A stretch of 64,000 nt of DNA from Sphingobium sp. MI1205. GTDB lineage: Bacteria; Pseudomonadota; Alphaproteobacteria; Sphingomonadales; Sphingomonadaceae. Within the stretch, counting starts at the first letter, position 1; each line of letters starts with the position of its first letter. Below are positions 1 to 10,724 of this stretch, piece after piece. The position numbers were made by a program, and so were the translations under genes. The notes below the pieces were generated by a model. That model was given only the letters and a program-made list of their open reading frames with translations. It did no database searches and was not told the DNA's origin. The DNA lies in NCBI RefSeq assembly GCF_001563285.1, contig NZ_CP005188.1, forward strand, positions 1,245,501-1,309,500. Reading direction: 5' to 3'.

Positions 1-633
1 GTGGCGGAAGCTGTCGGCCTGTTCGGAAGATCCATTGATGCGCAGGGCGATGCTGTCGTTGAGCGGCAGGTTATAGTCGCCTTCGATACGGTAGGTTTCC
101 CAACTGCCGGCAGATACGGAAAAGCTGCCGCCTTCCTTGAAGGTCGGCTTTTTGGTCACGATGTTGATCGTGCCGCCTGGCTCGCCGCGGCCGAAAAGGG
201 CGCCGTTCGGCCCCTTGAGCACTTCGATGCGTTCGACGTTCGATGCGTCGCGCGGGCCGCCATAGCCACGGCCGCCATTGAAGCCGTTGACCAGGAAGCC
301 GCTTGGGAAATTTTCGTCGCCCGCAAAGCCGCGGATCGCGAAGCTGTCCCAAAGCCCGCCGAAATTATTCTGCTTCGATACGCCGCTTGCGAGTTCCAGG
401 GCGGTGTCGAGGCGCGTGATGTTGAGGTCGTCGAGCAGCTGGCCTTCCAGGAACTGGACCGCCTGCGGGATTTCCTTGACCGGCGTGTCGCCGAAATATT
501 GGCGTTTCAGGCCCGTGACGACAATGTCCGGATTGTCCGCTGATGCTGGCGCTTGGGCAAAGGCCCCCGGCGCAAATGCGATGGTGGCCGCACTGGCGAC
601 GAGCACCAGTCGAATTGCAGTATGTGTGCGCAT
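1..633 (-). CDS. TonB-dependent receptor, N-terminal part (runs off left edge)
   Basis: This is the 5' 211 codons of an outer-membrane TonB-dependent receptor, read leftwards off the edge with no stop. The ATG at 631-633 starts a signal peptide of about 27 residues ending near GAFA-Q. A TonB-box-like DIVVTG follows at residues 36-41. The plug domain carries the family motif VERIEVLKGPNGALFGRGE and then GGTINIVTKKP. Such receptors import siderophores or other large ligands with energy from TonB. There is no N-terminal STN signalling domain. It follows the five-gene metal-type operon on the same strand but is separated from it by a terminator, so it probably has its own promoter. The ligand cannot be told from this part. 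Confidence 0.93.
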   Translation of the reverse strand, partial: MRTHTAIRLVLVASAATIAFAPGAFAQAPASADNPDIVVTGLKRQYFGDTPVKEIPQAVQFLEGQLLDDLNITRLDTALELASGVSKQNNFGGLWDSFAIRGFAGDENFPSGFLVNGFNGGRGYGGPRDASNVERIEVLKGPNGALFGRGEPGGTINIVTKKPTFKEGGSFSVSAGSWETYRIEGDYNLPLNDSIALRINGSSEQADSFRH

Positions 634-970
634 GATGCTTACCCCTATGTTTATCGCTGTTCCCAATTGTCCTGCGAAACGGGGTGAGCCGGCCGATATT
701 TTATTTTCTCTCCATGGGACATCATTTGTGTCCTTCTTATCGGGGGCCGGTCCACTGGGTGATTTGCCACCTCTGTCTCAATGGGAGGCTAGGCGCGCAT
801 TGCAGAAATATTACGTCAAACTTCGGGGCGCGCGCGGCGCATAATATTGAATTTCAGGGTGCCGGACAGGTGAAAATGCCGCCCTGCTTTTATCATTTCG
901 AACCGGCAATAACCCAAGAGAAAGGCCGCCTTCCGGGGGGAGGGCGGCCTGAGTTTGCAGGAACCTTATA
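634..970. other. intergenic region upstream of the receptor
   Basis: About 340 bases without a convincing gene. They should hold the promoter of the leftward receptor and the terminator of the DUF1624 gene. No clear Fur or Zur box was recognised by eye. Confidence 0.5.
916..950 (-). terminator. Rho-independent terminator after the DUF1624 gene
   Basis: On the minus strand an 8-bp arm AGGCCGCC pairs with GGCGGCCT (923-930 and 943-950) and is followed by TTTCTCTT. It lies about 20 bases after the TAA of the DUF1624 gene and so closes the five-gene operon before the receptor gene. Confidence 0.8.
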
Positions 971-2182
971 TTAGAGGTACTTAAGCCACCAAATATCCTT
1001 CCGCCGCTGTTTCAGTTGCGCAAACCAGCGGGTCGGGAAATAAAGGACCGGGATCAGGATGAAGACCCAGATCCAGACCCAGCGCAATTGATCGACGCCG
1101 AACACCGCGCCTTTTGTGGGGCCGTAAAGCAGCATCGCGATGTTGTAGAGCAGCTTGAGCGTATAAAGGTGGAGGACGTAGTAAAACATCGGCGCGCCAC
1201 CCAGCATTGCGAGTGCGGGCATAGCCTTGCTGCTCTCATATTTTTCGCACGCTGCAAGCAGCAGGCATCCGGTGCCGACCGTCACCATCAGGAACAGCAG
1301 CGATGGCGGGTATTTCGTCAGCGCCAGAAAGCTCATGAGGGTGCGCAGCGGAGTTTCTGCGATGAACCAGGGCTTGTCGCCGTAGAAATTCAACGTGCGG
1401 ATGACGAGGAAGCCGACGAGGAGGCCAAGGCCCAGCATGGCCAGCCGCTTGATGCGCGGCTTGGGATCGGTGCCTCGCGCGAACCAAGGGCCGCAGGCAT
1501 AGCCCAGCAGAATGACGCCGATCCACGGCAGGACCGGATAAGTCGTCTTGAACATGATACCCGCCAACTCGAACTTGTCGCGCTGGTGCAGCATCGCCCA
1601 GGGGATAAAAAAGGGCGAATCCGGCGTCAGGCGGATAGGGTCAAGCAGGTTATGCAGGCAGACTATCGCAAGGCCGAGCGCGAACTGCGCGGGGCGGGGC
1701 AGGTGCAGCAGGGCGGCAAGCGCGATCATGCTGATGCCGATGGTATAAATTACCTGCAGCCAGATGGTTGGAGGCGGAAAACTGTTGGCCTGGGTGGGCC
1801 AAGCATAACAGACGATGGTAAATTCCAGGAAGATCAGGAACAGGCCCCGCTTCAACAGGAATTCGGATACCTCGCCCTTGCTGTGTGATTGGCCGTAGAG
1901 CCAGGCGGACAGGCCGGTGAGCGCCACAAAGGTAGGTGCGCAGAAGGTCGATAGCAGGCGGGTGAAGAACAGGCCCGGATCGGTCGTGACTGCATTGACC
2001 GGGTCGGTTACCTGCAAATGCAGGAACCATGTTTCACGCACATGATCCACAAGCATGAACAGCATCACGAGCCCGCGAAGCGCGTCGATCGCAATCAGTC
2101 GCGTCCGCGCCTTGGCCGCAGCGACGGGAGATGCCGTGGCCCGAAGGCCGATGGAGGGTGCTTGGCCCGCAATACTGCTCAT
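971..2182 (-). CDS. DUF1624 / heparan-alpha-glucosaminide N-acetyltransferase-like membrane protein
   Basis: A 403-residue polytopic inner-membrane protein of the DUF1624 family (COG3503). The diagnostic N-terminal motif IDALRGLVMLFMLVDH lies at about residues 32-47 and is followed by roughly ten hydrophobic segments. The family resembles acyltransferases that move acyl groups across the membrane, but the substrate here is unknown. The start at 2182 is preceded by an AAGGACAGGA purine-rich stretch. It is the last gene of an operon with four upstream genes (25-base gap to the previous one) and ends at a hairpin terminator. Why an acyltransferase-like protein sits in a metal-type operon is not clear from the sequence. 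Confidence 0.85.
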   Translation of the reverse strand: MSSIAGQAPSIGLRATASPVAAAKARTRLIAIDALRGLVMLFMLVDHVRETWFLHLQVTDPVNAVTTDPGLFFTRLLSTFCAPTFVALTGLSAWLYGQSHSKGEVSEFLLKRGLFLIFLEFTIVCYAWPTQANSFPPPTIWLQVIYTIGISMIALAALLHLPRPAQFALGLAIVCLHNLLDPIRLTPDSPFFIPWAMLHQRDKFELAGIMFKTTYPVLPWIGVILLGYACGPWFARGTDPKPRIKRLAMLGLGLLVGFLVIRTLNFYGDKPWFIAETPLRTLMSFLALTKYPPSLLFLMVTVGTGCLLLAACEKYESSKAMPALAMLGGAPMFYYVLHLYTLKLLYNIAMLLYGPTKGAVFGVDQLRWVWIWVFILIPVLYFPTRWFAQLKQRRKDIWWLKYL

Positions 2183-2207
2183 GGCGCTGTCCTGTCCTTG
2201 GTTTAGT

Positions 2208-2831
2208 TCACTCGCCCTTGGGCTGGAAGAGATCCTTGTAGAAGCCGACTGTCTTGACAGTTACGGTGACGGGTGTGTCGCCCTTGTTACGAAAATACCA
2301 GCCGTGCGTGCCTTCGAAGGGGGCGGTGAAATCGCCTTGGCCGCCGGTCAATTCCAGTTCCTTCCAATAGTCGGTGAACTCGCCTTCCGCGGCATTGACC
2401 TTTTCGCCATGCATCTCCGCCTTGATCGGGCCGGTCGATTTCCACTGGAACACGAAGCTGTCGCCCCTGGTCATGTGCGCCTTCACTTCCTGGCCGCTGT
2501 GCGGCTCCAGCGTGATGGTCATTTCGTCCTGACGCCAGGCAGCTGACCTGGAAATGCTATCCTTGGTAGGGATCGCGACCTCGCCGGTCGCAGGTGCGGC
2601 TGCGCCTGCACCTGCGCCTGCGGGCGCGGCTTCCTGCGCTTCGCCCGACACCATGCCGGTGAGGCCAAGCGCGGTGCCCACGCCGGTCGGATCGACACCA
2701 TATTCTGCGGGAAGCACGAACAGGGTCAGGATAGCGGCGGCAGCGATGACCGCCCCACCGGTCGCCTTGGCCAATGTCGAGGAGGAGGGCGAAATCTGTG
2801 TCGGCAATGCGGTGATGGTCTGCGTGTTCAT
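2208..2831 (-). CDS. single-pass transmembrane anchored protein of a metal-type operon
   Basis: A protein of about 207 residues with one N-terminal transmembrane segment (about residues 24-44), an Ala/Gly/Pro-rich linker (about 65-85), and a soluble C-terminal domain rich in charged and aromatic residues. That domain is predicted to be periplasmic and contains motifs such as FVFQWKS and GTHGWYFRNKG. It resembles proteins annotated only as transmembrane anchor protein in sphingomonads. The ATG at 2829-2831 is preferred over an upstream GTG because GGAAGG lies 8-9 bases before it. It begins one base after the HupE stop codon, so the two are probably translated together. No enzymatic motif is recognised. 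Confidence 0.75.
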   Translation of the reverse strand: MNTQTITALPTQISPSSSTLAKATGGAVIAAAAILTLFVLPAEYGVDPTGVGTALGLTGMVSGEAQEAAPAGAGAGAAAPATGEVAIPTKDSISRSAAWRQDEMTITLEPHSGQEVKAHMTRGDSFVFQWKSTGPIKAEMHGEKVNAAEGEFTDYWKELELTGGQGDFTAPFEGTHGWYFRNKGDTPVTVTVKTVGFYKDLFQPKGE

Positions 2832-2832
2832 G

Positions 2833-3561
2833 TCAGGCACCTTCCGTGAAATATCCGGCTAGCTGAAAGCCGATTAGGACGAAGCCGGCGGTCATCAGGG
2901 CGGCATTGGCCACGATGGCGCTGCGGCGGAAGCTGTCGCTCATGCGCCACAGGTTCATCAGCAGCAGGATGATAGCCAAGGCCATGAACTGGCCCATTTC
3001 GACGCCGATGTTGAAGCTGATGAGGTTGGGGATCATCCCGTCCTTCGCCAGCGTGAGTTCCTGCAGCTTCGTTGCGAGGCCGAAGCCGTGGAAGAAGCCG
3101 AAGATCAGCACGGCGGCCTTCGGATTGGGCGACACGCCGAACCATGTGCGGAAGCCGTCGAGATTGTCGATCGCCTTGTACACCACCGAAAGACCGATGA
3201 TGGCGTCGATGATGAAGGGGTTGGCGCGAATGTCGAAGATGACGCCGAGCAGCAACGTGGTGCTGTGTCCGATGGCGAACAGCGTCACATAGGCACCGAC
3301 GTCCTTTAGCCGGTAAAGGAAGAATATGACCCCGGCGAGGAAGAGCAGATGGTCATATCCCGTGACCATGTGCTTGGCGCCCAGGTACATATAGGGGATG
3401 ATGTTGACGCCCGAAGCGCCTTCAATGAACGCCCTGTCATTTTCGTTGACGCCATGCGCCCAGAGCGTCGAGCTCATGAGCGCCAGCGCCATCCCGATCA
3501 GCAGCAGCGCGACCCGCCGCATGCTGGGGGAGAGGAGCGGGGGGTGGGGCGCGCTGTGCAT
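2833..3561 (-). CDS. HupE/UreJ family membrane protein
   Basis: A 242-residue polytopic inner-membrane protein. Features include a signal-like hydrophobic N-terminus ending at WAHG, then HMVTGYDHLLFLAG, IGHSTTLLL and FGFFHGFGLATKL. The conserved membrane histidines are the hallmark of the HupE/UreJ family, members of which are linked to nickel or other divalent metal uptake. There are about seven hydrophobic segments. The gene lies 8 bases after the periplasmic His/Met-rich protein gene and one base before the anchored protein gene, inside one operon. The start at 3561 follows TAAGG; a later in-frame ATG at 3522 lacks a ribosome binding site. The metal is not determined by sequence; nickel, cobalt, zinc or copper are all possible. 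Confidence 0.88.
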   Translation of the reverse strand: MHSAPHPPLLSPSMRRVALLLIGMALALMSSTLWAHGVNENDRAFIEGASGVNIIPYMYLGAKHMVTGYDHLLFLAGVIFFLYRLKDVGAYVTLFAIGHSTTLLLGVIFDIRANPFIIDAIIGLSVVYKAIDNLDGFRTWFGVSPNPKAAVLIFGFFHGFGLATKLQELTLAKDGMIPNLISFNIGVEMGQFMALAIILLLMNLWRMSDSFRRSAIVANAALMTAGFVLIGFQLAGYFTEGA

Positions 3562-3569
3562 GGACTGCC

Positions 3570-3950
3570 TTACTTGGTCTGGAAGGTGGCGAAGGTCTTG
3601 GCGCCGCTCTTGTCGACCAGGGCGACGACGATCTTCGCGCCCTTGGCCGCCTTGAAGCCCGGTGCGGACAGCTTGTTGCCGCCTGCGGGCTTGAGCGCCG
3701 CCTCGGTCTTCTTGCCCGCGGCGGTCTGTGTCAGCTTGGCCGTGAAGCCTGCGGTGGGCATCGGCTCATCCTCTTCGCTGAGGTAGACGTCGACGCCTCT
3801 GGGGCCGGTTACCAGTTCGAACATGGTCTCGCCGGTCATCTGGACCATGCCGCCATGCTGGGGCTTCATGCTGCCATGGGCGTGAAGCATTGCCGGGGCG
3901 GCAATCAGGGCGAGGGCGGCGATGCCGGTGCGGAAGATATCGGTTTTCAT
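3570..3950 (-). CDS. His/Met-rich periplasmic protein, uncharacterised
   Basis: A small secreted protein of about 126 residues. The signal peptide spans residues 1-24 and the mature protein begins HGSMKPQHGGMVQM, a His/Met-rich start that suggests metal binding. The rest is a compact beta-type domain (MFELVTGPRGVDVYL, then a Lys/Ala-rich C-terminus). Similar proteins occur beside cation-efflux and metal-uptake genes, but the role is not established. The ATG at 3948-3950 is chosen because CAGGAG lies 9 bases upstream; an earlier in-frame ATG at 3980 has no such site. It is sandwiched between the DUF4198 and HupE genes in the same operon. Confidence 0.8.
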   Translation of the reverse strand: MKTDIFRTGIAALALIAAPAMLHAHGSMKPQHGGMVQMTGETMFELVTGPRGVDVYLSEEDEPMPTAGFTAKLTQTAAGKKTEAALKPAGGNKLSAPGFKAAKGAKIVVALVDKSGAKTFATFQTK

Positions 3951-3976
3951 ATGCTTGAACTCCTGATGGATGGGGA

Positions 3977-4723
3977 TCATTCCGGCAGATGCGGCAGGAC
4001 GAAGGAGAGCGACGCGCGATATTCGCTGTGGTCAGCCTTCGCCTTGTTGTCCGACGCGCCAACATAGATGGCCATCAGCACATTGATGCCCTGGTTGCGG
4101 ACCTTGATGGTCGCGGTGCCGTCGGCTGCGGTCTTTGCGGGACCAACTTCGTCAGGATCGTTCACATAGTCCGACATGACCGTCACGCCAGCCATCGGCT
4201 TGCCCTGATAATAGGCGCGCACCTTGATCGGTTCGCCAGCCTTCTGAGGGATGGTGGCGCCGACCGGGACGAGTTGCAGTGTATGTCCTTCGAACAGCGG
4301 CACCTGGCTTTTGGGGATCTGGTTCAGGTGGACGGCATATTTCCAGTTATGTTCGGCAAGGGCGGCGTTGGGCACCTCGTCACGGCCCTTGTTGTGCCAT
4401 TTGCCGTCCGGGGTCTTGCTCCAAAGGCCGTAGTCCATGACAGCGGCGACGGCCGCGACGGGCTCATCGCTATCGACGACGGGAATCGCGCCTGCTTCAC
4501 GCAGGCGGGTGGCGACCGGCGTCCAATCCTCGTCATAGCCGGTTACGGCCTTGATCAGCGGCAGGCGTTTGACCGCGTCCAGATCATCGGCGCCGACGCC
4601 ATAGACCAGAGCAAGCTGGCGCGCGCGCTGGGCAAACCAGATGCCGTGTGCGCTGAGCGGGGTGGCCGCTGCGAGAAGCGTTCCTGCGCACAAGGTGGCG
4701 GAAATCAGGCGAGTGAACTTCAT
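3977..4723 (-). CDS. DUF4198 domain periplasmic protein
   Basis: A periplasmic protein of about 248 residues and the first gene of the operon. The signal peptide covers about residues 1-25 and ends LSAHG, leaving a histidine near the mature N-terminus, as is typical of DUF4198 (COG5266) proteins. These are usually found with nickel, cobalt or other metal transporters and are thought to bind metal or assist the permease. The body contains a conserved KVRAYYQGKPMAGVTV segment like an Ig-type domain. The ATG at 4721-4723 with GGGAG upstream is preferred over the in-frame ATG at 4825, which would put about 34 non-signal residues before the signal peptide. The gap to the next gene is 26 bases. Confidence 0.85.
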   Translation of the reverse strand: MKFTRLISATLCAGTLLAAATPLSAHGIWFAQRARQLALVYGVGADDLDAVKRLPLIKAVTGYDEDWTPVATRLREAGAIPVVDSDEPVAAVAAVMDYGLWSKTPDGKWHNKGRDEVPNAALAEHNWKYAVHLNQIPKSQVPLFEGHTLQLVPVGATIPQKAGEPIKVRAYYQGKPMAGVTVMSDYVNDPDEVGPAKTAADGTATIKVRNQGINVLMAIYVGASDNKAKADHSEYRASLSFVLPHLPE

Positions 4724-4946
4724 CGGCGTGCTCCCATGAGACATTATGACCAATTGAAGACAGGCTATGGCTCCGGCATGCCGATGGATGCCGAATTGGG
4801 CGGTTGCGGGAGCAGATTCTGTCAAAAGGCGCCGCCAAAATGCGCAGGCTTGCCGCTGCCTTCTCTACACGCGCAGTCAAAGCGGGCGGAACTGGCAAGC
4901 GTATCAGCCGTTTCAGATACATAGCTGATTTCACAAGAAGGATTGT

Positions 4947-5135
4947 ATGATGATCCGGCTCGCCATCATCTCACTCGTCATCGCCGCCGTGCTGGCCATT
5001 CTTGGCTTCGGCGGCGCTGCGGGCACTTTCGTGGGGATTGCCAAGATCCTGTTCTTCCTGGCTATCGCGCTGTTCGTGATTTTCCTGGTCCTTGGCCTGC
5101 TGGCTGGAAAAGGCATCAAGAACGCCATAGACTAG
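4947..5135 (+). CDS. DUF1328 small membrane protein (YtjA type)
   Basis: A 62-residue protein made almost entirely of two hydrophobic segments (about 3-22 and 29-53) with a glycine-rich loop (LGFGGAAGTFVGIAKILF), which is the DUF1328 signature. Its function is unknown; members are often stress-related. AGAAGGA lies 6 bases before the paired start codons ATGATG at 4947 and 4950. The gene is divergent from the DUF4198 operon, so the 220 bases between them carry promoters for both. Confidence 0.88.
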   Translation: MMIRLAIISLVIAAVLAILGFGGAAGTFVGIAKILFFLAIALFVIFLVLGLLAGKGIKNAID

Positions 5136-5139
5136 GGCG

Positions 5140-5343
5140 ATGATCGACATTGGCGCTGGAGTAGATGAAACGGGCAGGCTGCTGCGTGACGAGTCCGGTT
5201 TTCTGCTCCAGCGCGACCTGGGCGGAACATTCCGGCTCGTGCTTCTTCGCGTGCCGGTAGACCATGTCGAAAAGCGCGTGCGCGTGCAGGGGTTTTACGC
5301 AGGGGACGGCGTGGTCGAAGTGGAAGGCGTCGCTGCCGCCTGA
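5140..5343 (+). CDS. DUF5818-like small protein
   Basis: A 67-residue soluble protein beginning 4 bases after the DUF1328 stop, so probably cotranscribed with it. The pattern of a short lead, then GFLLQRDLGGTFRL, a basic middle and VRVQGFYAGDGVVEVEGV resembles DUF5818, a small beta-rich OB-like family common in sphingomonads. No function is known. The ribosome binding site is poor and very close to the ATG, so reinitiation after the upstream gene is likely. Confidence 0.72.
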   Translation: MIDIGAGVDETGRLLRDESGFLLQRDLGGTFRLVLLRVPVDHVEKRVRVQGFYAGDGVVEVEGVAAA

Positions 5344-5373
5344 GTTCATCCTGCGACAGCGAGCGTCGGACGG

Positions 5374-5640
5374 TCAGGCGGTCAGTGGCCCGCTCCGGCC
5401 GACAGGCTGGACAGCCGCATCGGTCTGGACGAAGCGCGCGCAAGCGCCCACGCCCCGGTTGTTTTCCAGCGGCAATGCGGTTTCGCAATAGGCGCATTCG
5501 GCCATTATGCGGCCCACCAGCCATTGGCTGCGGCCGCAACTGGGGCAATGATTGGCTTCCCCCATATGATAATGGATTATGTATCCCCTTAGGGCCGGGT
5601 CAAAAGACTTGCCGGTCGCGAGGCTCGAAACTGGGCGCAT
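5374..5640 (-). CDS. zinc-ribbon-like hypothetical protein
   Basis: An 88-residue soluble protein with one CPSC...CAYC zinc-ribbon-like pair (HCPSCGRSQW and ECAYCETALPL, about residues 31-55). The rest has no recognised domain. The ATG at 5638-5640 is chosen because GAGGAGG sits 8 bases upstream; an upstream in-frame ATG at 5661 would add seven acidic residues encoded by that very ribosome binding site. It is convergent with the DUF5818-like gene. The four cysteines suggest a bound zinc ion; no partner is indicated. Confidence 0.72.
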   Translation of the reverse strand: MRPVSSLATGKSFDPALRGYIIHYHMGEANHCPSCGRSQWLVGRIMAECAYCETALPLENNRGVGACARFVQTDAAVQPVGRSGPLTA

Positions 5641-6045
5641 CGTCTCTTCCTCCTCAGACATATATTCTCGGGCATCGGGCGTAGAATTTCAGAAATAATT
5701 TCAATGCCGAATTGATGCAGCGACAAACGTCAGAGCGTGCGACCCATTTGGGTATCATGGAAGCCCGCTCTTTTGCAGAACGCGGCCACGGCTCAATGTA
5801 TCCGCTGCGCGACCGCGGCGTCTACAAGAAAGATTCGCCGAACGTCCCATTTCGCGCCTTCGCATTTGACTTGAGGCGAGCAGGCGCTATGGCGGCGCGC
5901 ATCAAGGGACATACCCGCTTCGGCCATCGGTTGGGGCGCATCCCGCCATCCTGCCAGCCTGGTTCTTCACGGTGCGGCGGACATATGGTGGAATGTCGTT
6001 TTCCTCCCGCTCCTGGCTGGGGCAATGCGAGGAGACGCACGACTC
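5641..6045. other. intergenic region before aconitase
   Basis: About 400 bases between divergent genes. Reading frames here run into acnA out of frame and lack coding character, so no gene is called. The region should contain the promoters of acnA and of the zinc-ribbon gene. No riboswitch or strong hairpin was seen. Confidence 0.5.
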
Positions 6046-8715
<2,670 letters not shown>

Positions 8716-8735
8716 TCCGCTGACCAATTGATTTG

Positions 8736-8770
8736 AAAAAGGCCCCCTTCGGATGGAGGGGGCCTTTTTT
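8736..8770 (+). terminator. strong Rho-independent terminator after acnA
   Basis: A 13-bp stem AAAAAGGCCCCCT / AGGGGGCCTTTTT with a 7-8 base loop, ending in six T residues, 20 bases after the acnA stop. The A tract on the other side makes it potentially bidirectional. Confidence 0.95.
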
Positions 8771-8897
8771 ATATGCGGTGCGCCTGCGCGTGGTATGCAC
8801 AGCTTGTTTCAGCATCCACGGTGTCCCACAAGCTGTCGCGGGATCTGGCAGAATGGTCTCTCGGCAATAGCGGGGAGATGATGAGGCAGGGGGGCAC

Positions 8898-9155
8898 GTG
8901 GCGATTTTCGTGGAACTGGCCGGCTGGATCGGCGCGCTCCTGATCCTGGGCGCCTATATTCTCGTGTCGATCGGGCGTTTGTCAGGTGGTTCTGCTGCCT
9001 TCCAGTGGATGAACGCCCTGGGCGCCACCTTCTTCGTGCTGAATACCTGGTGGCATGGAGCCATTCCATCGATGGTGCTGAACATCATCTGGGGCTGCAT
9101 CGGTTTCGTGGCGCTGTGGCGGATCCGCCGAAGGAAGGCGCCCGGCGGCCAATAG
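8898..9155 (+). CDS. CBU_0592-like small membrane protein
   Basis: An 85-residue membrane protein with three hydrophobic segments (about 5-27, 37-53, 56-74) and a basic tail RIRRRK. The pattern GWIGALLILGAYILVS, then FQWMNALGA and IWGCIGFVALW matches the CBU_0592-like family of unknown function. It starts with GTG at 8898, preceded by the G-rich GAGGCAGGGGGG; no in-frame ATG lies nearby upstream. It is followed after about 70 bases by the amidotransferase gene. Confidence 0.78.
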   Translation: MAIFVELAGWIGALLILGAYILVSIGRLSGGSAAFQWMNALGATFFVLNTWWHGAIPSMVLNIIWGCIGFVALWRIRRRKAPGGQ

Positions 9156-9226
9156 CAGGATTATCATTCCCGCAAGAAAGGCTGAGGTGGTGGCCGCTGC
9201 GCCGATTGGCTAGGAGTCGCCTGGCA

Positions 9227-9928
9227 ATGAAAAGAGCGCTTATCGTCCGTCACGTGCCGCGAGAAGGAGCGGCTGGGTATCTCCAGCCGATCGAGGCCGC
9301 TGGTTATGAGATCGAGCGGGTCGATGTCGCCAGCCCCGAATTTCATCATGTCGATCTGTGCACGCCTGACCTGCTCATCATGATGGGCGGGCCGATGGGA
9401 GTCTATGAGCATGACCTGCATCCATGGATACCGGTGCAGATCGGCAAGCTCGCCGCCCGGTTGGAACAGGATTTGCCGACGCTGGGCGTATGCCTTGGCA
9501 GTCAGATGATTGCGGCCGCCCTCGGCGCGCGGGTCTATCCGGGACACAGCATGGAACTGGGCTTCGCGCCGGCCATGTTGAATGGCGCGGGCGTCGATTC
9601 GCCGCTTCGGCATCTTCAGGATGTGCCGGTGCTGCATTGGCATAGCGATACGTTCGAGTTGCCGCGTGGCGTTGAGCTACTGGCATCCACATCGGCCTAT
9701 GAACATCAGGCATTTCGGCGGGGGCCCAACCTGCTGGCGTTGCAGTTTCACGCCGAAATGGGCGAGGATCCACGGTTCGAGGATTGGCTGACCCATTTCT
9801 GGGCCGATCTCGACATCGCCAAACAGTGCGGCGTGGCGCTGCGGCGTGATCATGATGAGCACGGCCCCGGCGCGGTCGCGGCGGGCCGATCCATGATCGG
9901 GGACTGGCTTGCCCAGTTGCGGGTCTGA
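9227..9928 (+). CDS. class I glutamine amidotransferase (GMP-synthase-like domain)
   Basis: A 233-residue stand-alone class I glutamine amidotransferase domain. The nucleophile elbow LGVCLGSQ places the catalytic Cys at about residue 89, and the LQFHAEM segment supplies the His-Glu pair, so the triad is complete. The family includes GuaA-like domains and gamma-glutamyl hydrolases acting on small metabolites. No synthetase domain is attached and the acceptor substrate is unknown. TAGGAG lies about 10 bases before the ATG at 9227. It ends 14 bases from the convergent GST gene. Confidence 0.88.
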   Translation: MKRALIVRHVPREGAAGYLQPIEAAGYEIERVDVASPEFHHVDLCTPDLLIMMGGPMGVYEHDLHPWIPVQIGKLAARLEQDLPTLGVCLGSQMIAAALGARVYPGHSMELGFAPAMLNGAGVDSPLRHLQDVPVLHWHSDTFELPRGVELLASTSAYEHQAFRRGPNLLALQFHAEMGEDPRFEDWLTHFWADLDIAKQCGVALRRDHDEHGPGAVAAGRSMIGDWLAQLRV

Positions 9929-9942
9929 CCGGCGACTGAGGA

Positions 9943-10599
9943 TCAGAACTCGATGTCGAGTTCTTCCACCTCGTCAGGCTCGTTGCGCGCGTCATCTATC
10001 CACTCGCGCATCAGATCCCAGCTGTTGATCGTGTCGCAATAGCCCGCCGCCTTGTCCGACAGCGGGACCGCATAGGTCAGGAAACGCTGGGCTACCGGCG
10101 CGAACATGGCGTCGGCAACCGTAGGGCTGTCACCGAACAGCCAGGGGCCACCATAGCTGGAAAGGCATTCGGTCCAGATTGCCTCGACTCGTTCGATGTC
10201 GGGTTTAGCGCCTGAAAAGATAGGGAATTTCTTGTGCCTGATTTTCAGGTTCATCGGCAAAGCGGACCGCAGGTTTGCGAAGCCGGAATGGATTTCACCC
10301 GATATCGACCGGCAATGCGCGCGGGCGATCCGGTCCTTGGGATACATGCCCGTATTGGGATAGAGTTCGTGCAGATATTCCGCGATCGCCAGCGTGTCCC
10401 ATACGCTCGCGCCCTCATGGGTAAGGCGGGGTACAAGCACCGAAGGGGTGAGCAGCAGCAGTTCGGCCCGGTTTTCCGGATTTTCCAGCGCGATCATCTT
10501 TTCAGAGACGCGCAGCCCTGCCAATCGGCACAGCAGCCACCCCCTCAGCGACCATGAGGAATATACCTTGCTTGATATAGTCAGTTCCGCTGTGGCCAT
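9943..10599 (-). CDS. glutathione S-transferase family protein
   Basis: A 218-residue cytosolic GST. The thioredoxin-like N-terminal domain contains SSWSLRGWLLCRLAGL, with the serine in the usual glutathione-activating position, and VLVPRLTHEG with the cis-Pro. It is followed by an all-alpha C-terminal domain (VADAMFAPVAQRFLTY). The ATG at 10597-10599 is preferred because GGGAGGA lies 6 bases upstream; an ATG six codons earlier overlaps that site. The natural substrate is unknown. It is divergent from the PHA depolymerase gene. Confidence 0.92.
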   Translation of the reverse strand: MATAELTISSKVYSSWSLRGWLLCRLAGLRVSEKMIALENPENRAELLLLTPSVLVPRLTHEGASVWDTLAIAEYLHELYPNTGMYPKDRIARAHCRSISGEIHSGFANLRSALPMNLKIRHKKFPIFSGAKPDIERVEAIWTECLSSYGGPWLFGDSPTVADAMFAPVAQRFLTYAVPLSDKAAGYCDTINSWDLMREWIDDARNEPDEVEELDIEF

Positions 10600-10679
10600 G
10601 ACATTCCTCCCACTCATTCTTATCTTTCATCAAACATGATGCGGTGCAATATACAAAAAGCGGTATAAATGAACGGAAG

Positions 10680-10694
10680 GGGCCGAATCGGCCC
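10680..10694. promoter_or_regulatory. palindrome in the phaZ leader
   Basis: A 15-base inverted repeat with perfect 7-bp arms GGGCCGA/TCGGCCC about a single central A, 31 bases before the phaZ start and between divergent genes. It could be an operator or an RNA hairpin in the leader. No specific regulator is indicated. Confidence 0.3.
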
Positions 10695-10724
10695 GGGGGA
10701 ACATTTTGGGGCACCATTCATATT

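Noticed and set aside
1..543. A 180-codon plus-strand frame at the left edge
   Set aside because: Antisense to the TonB-dependent receptor, whose signal peptide and plug motifs are clear on the minus strand.
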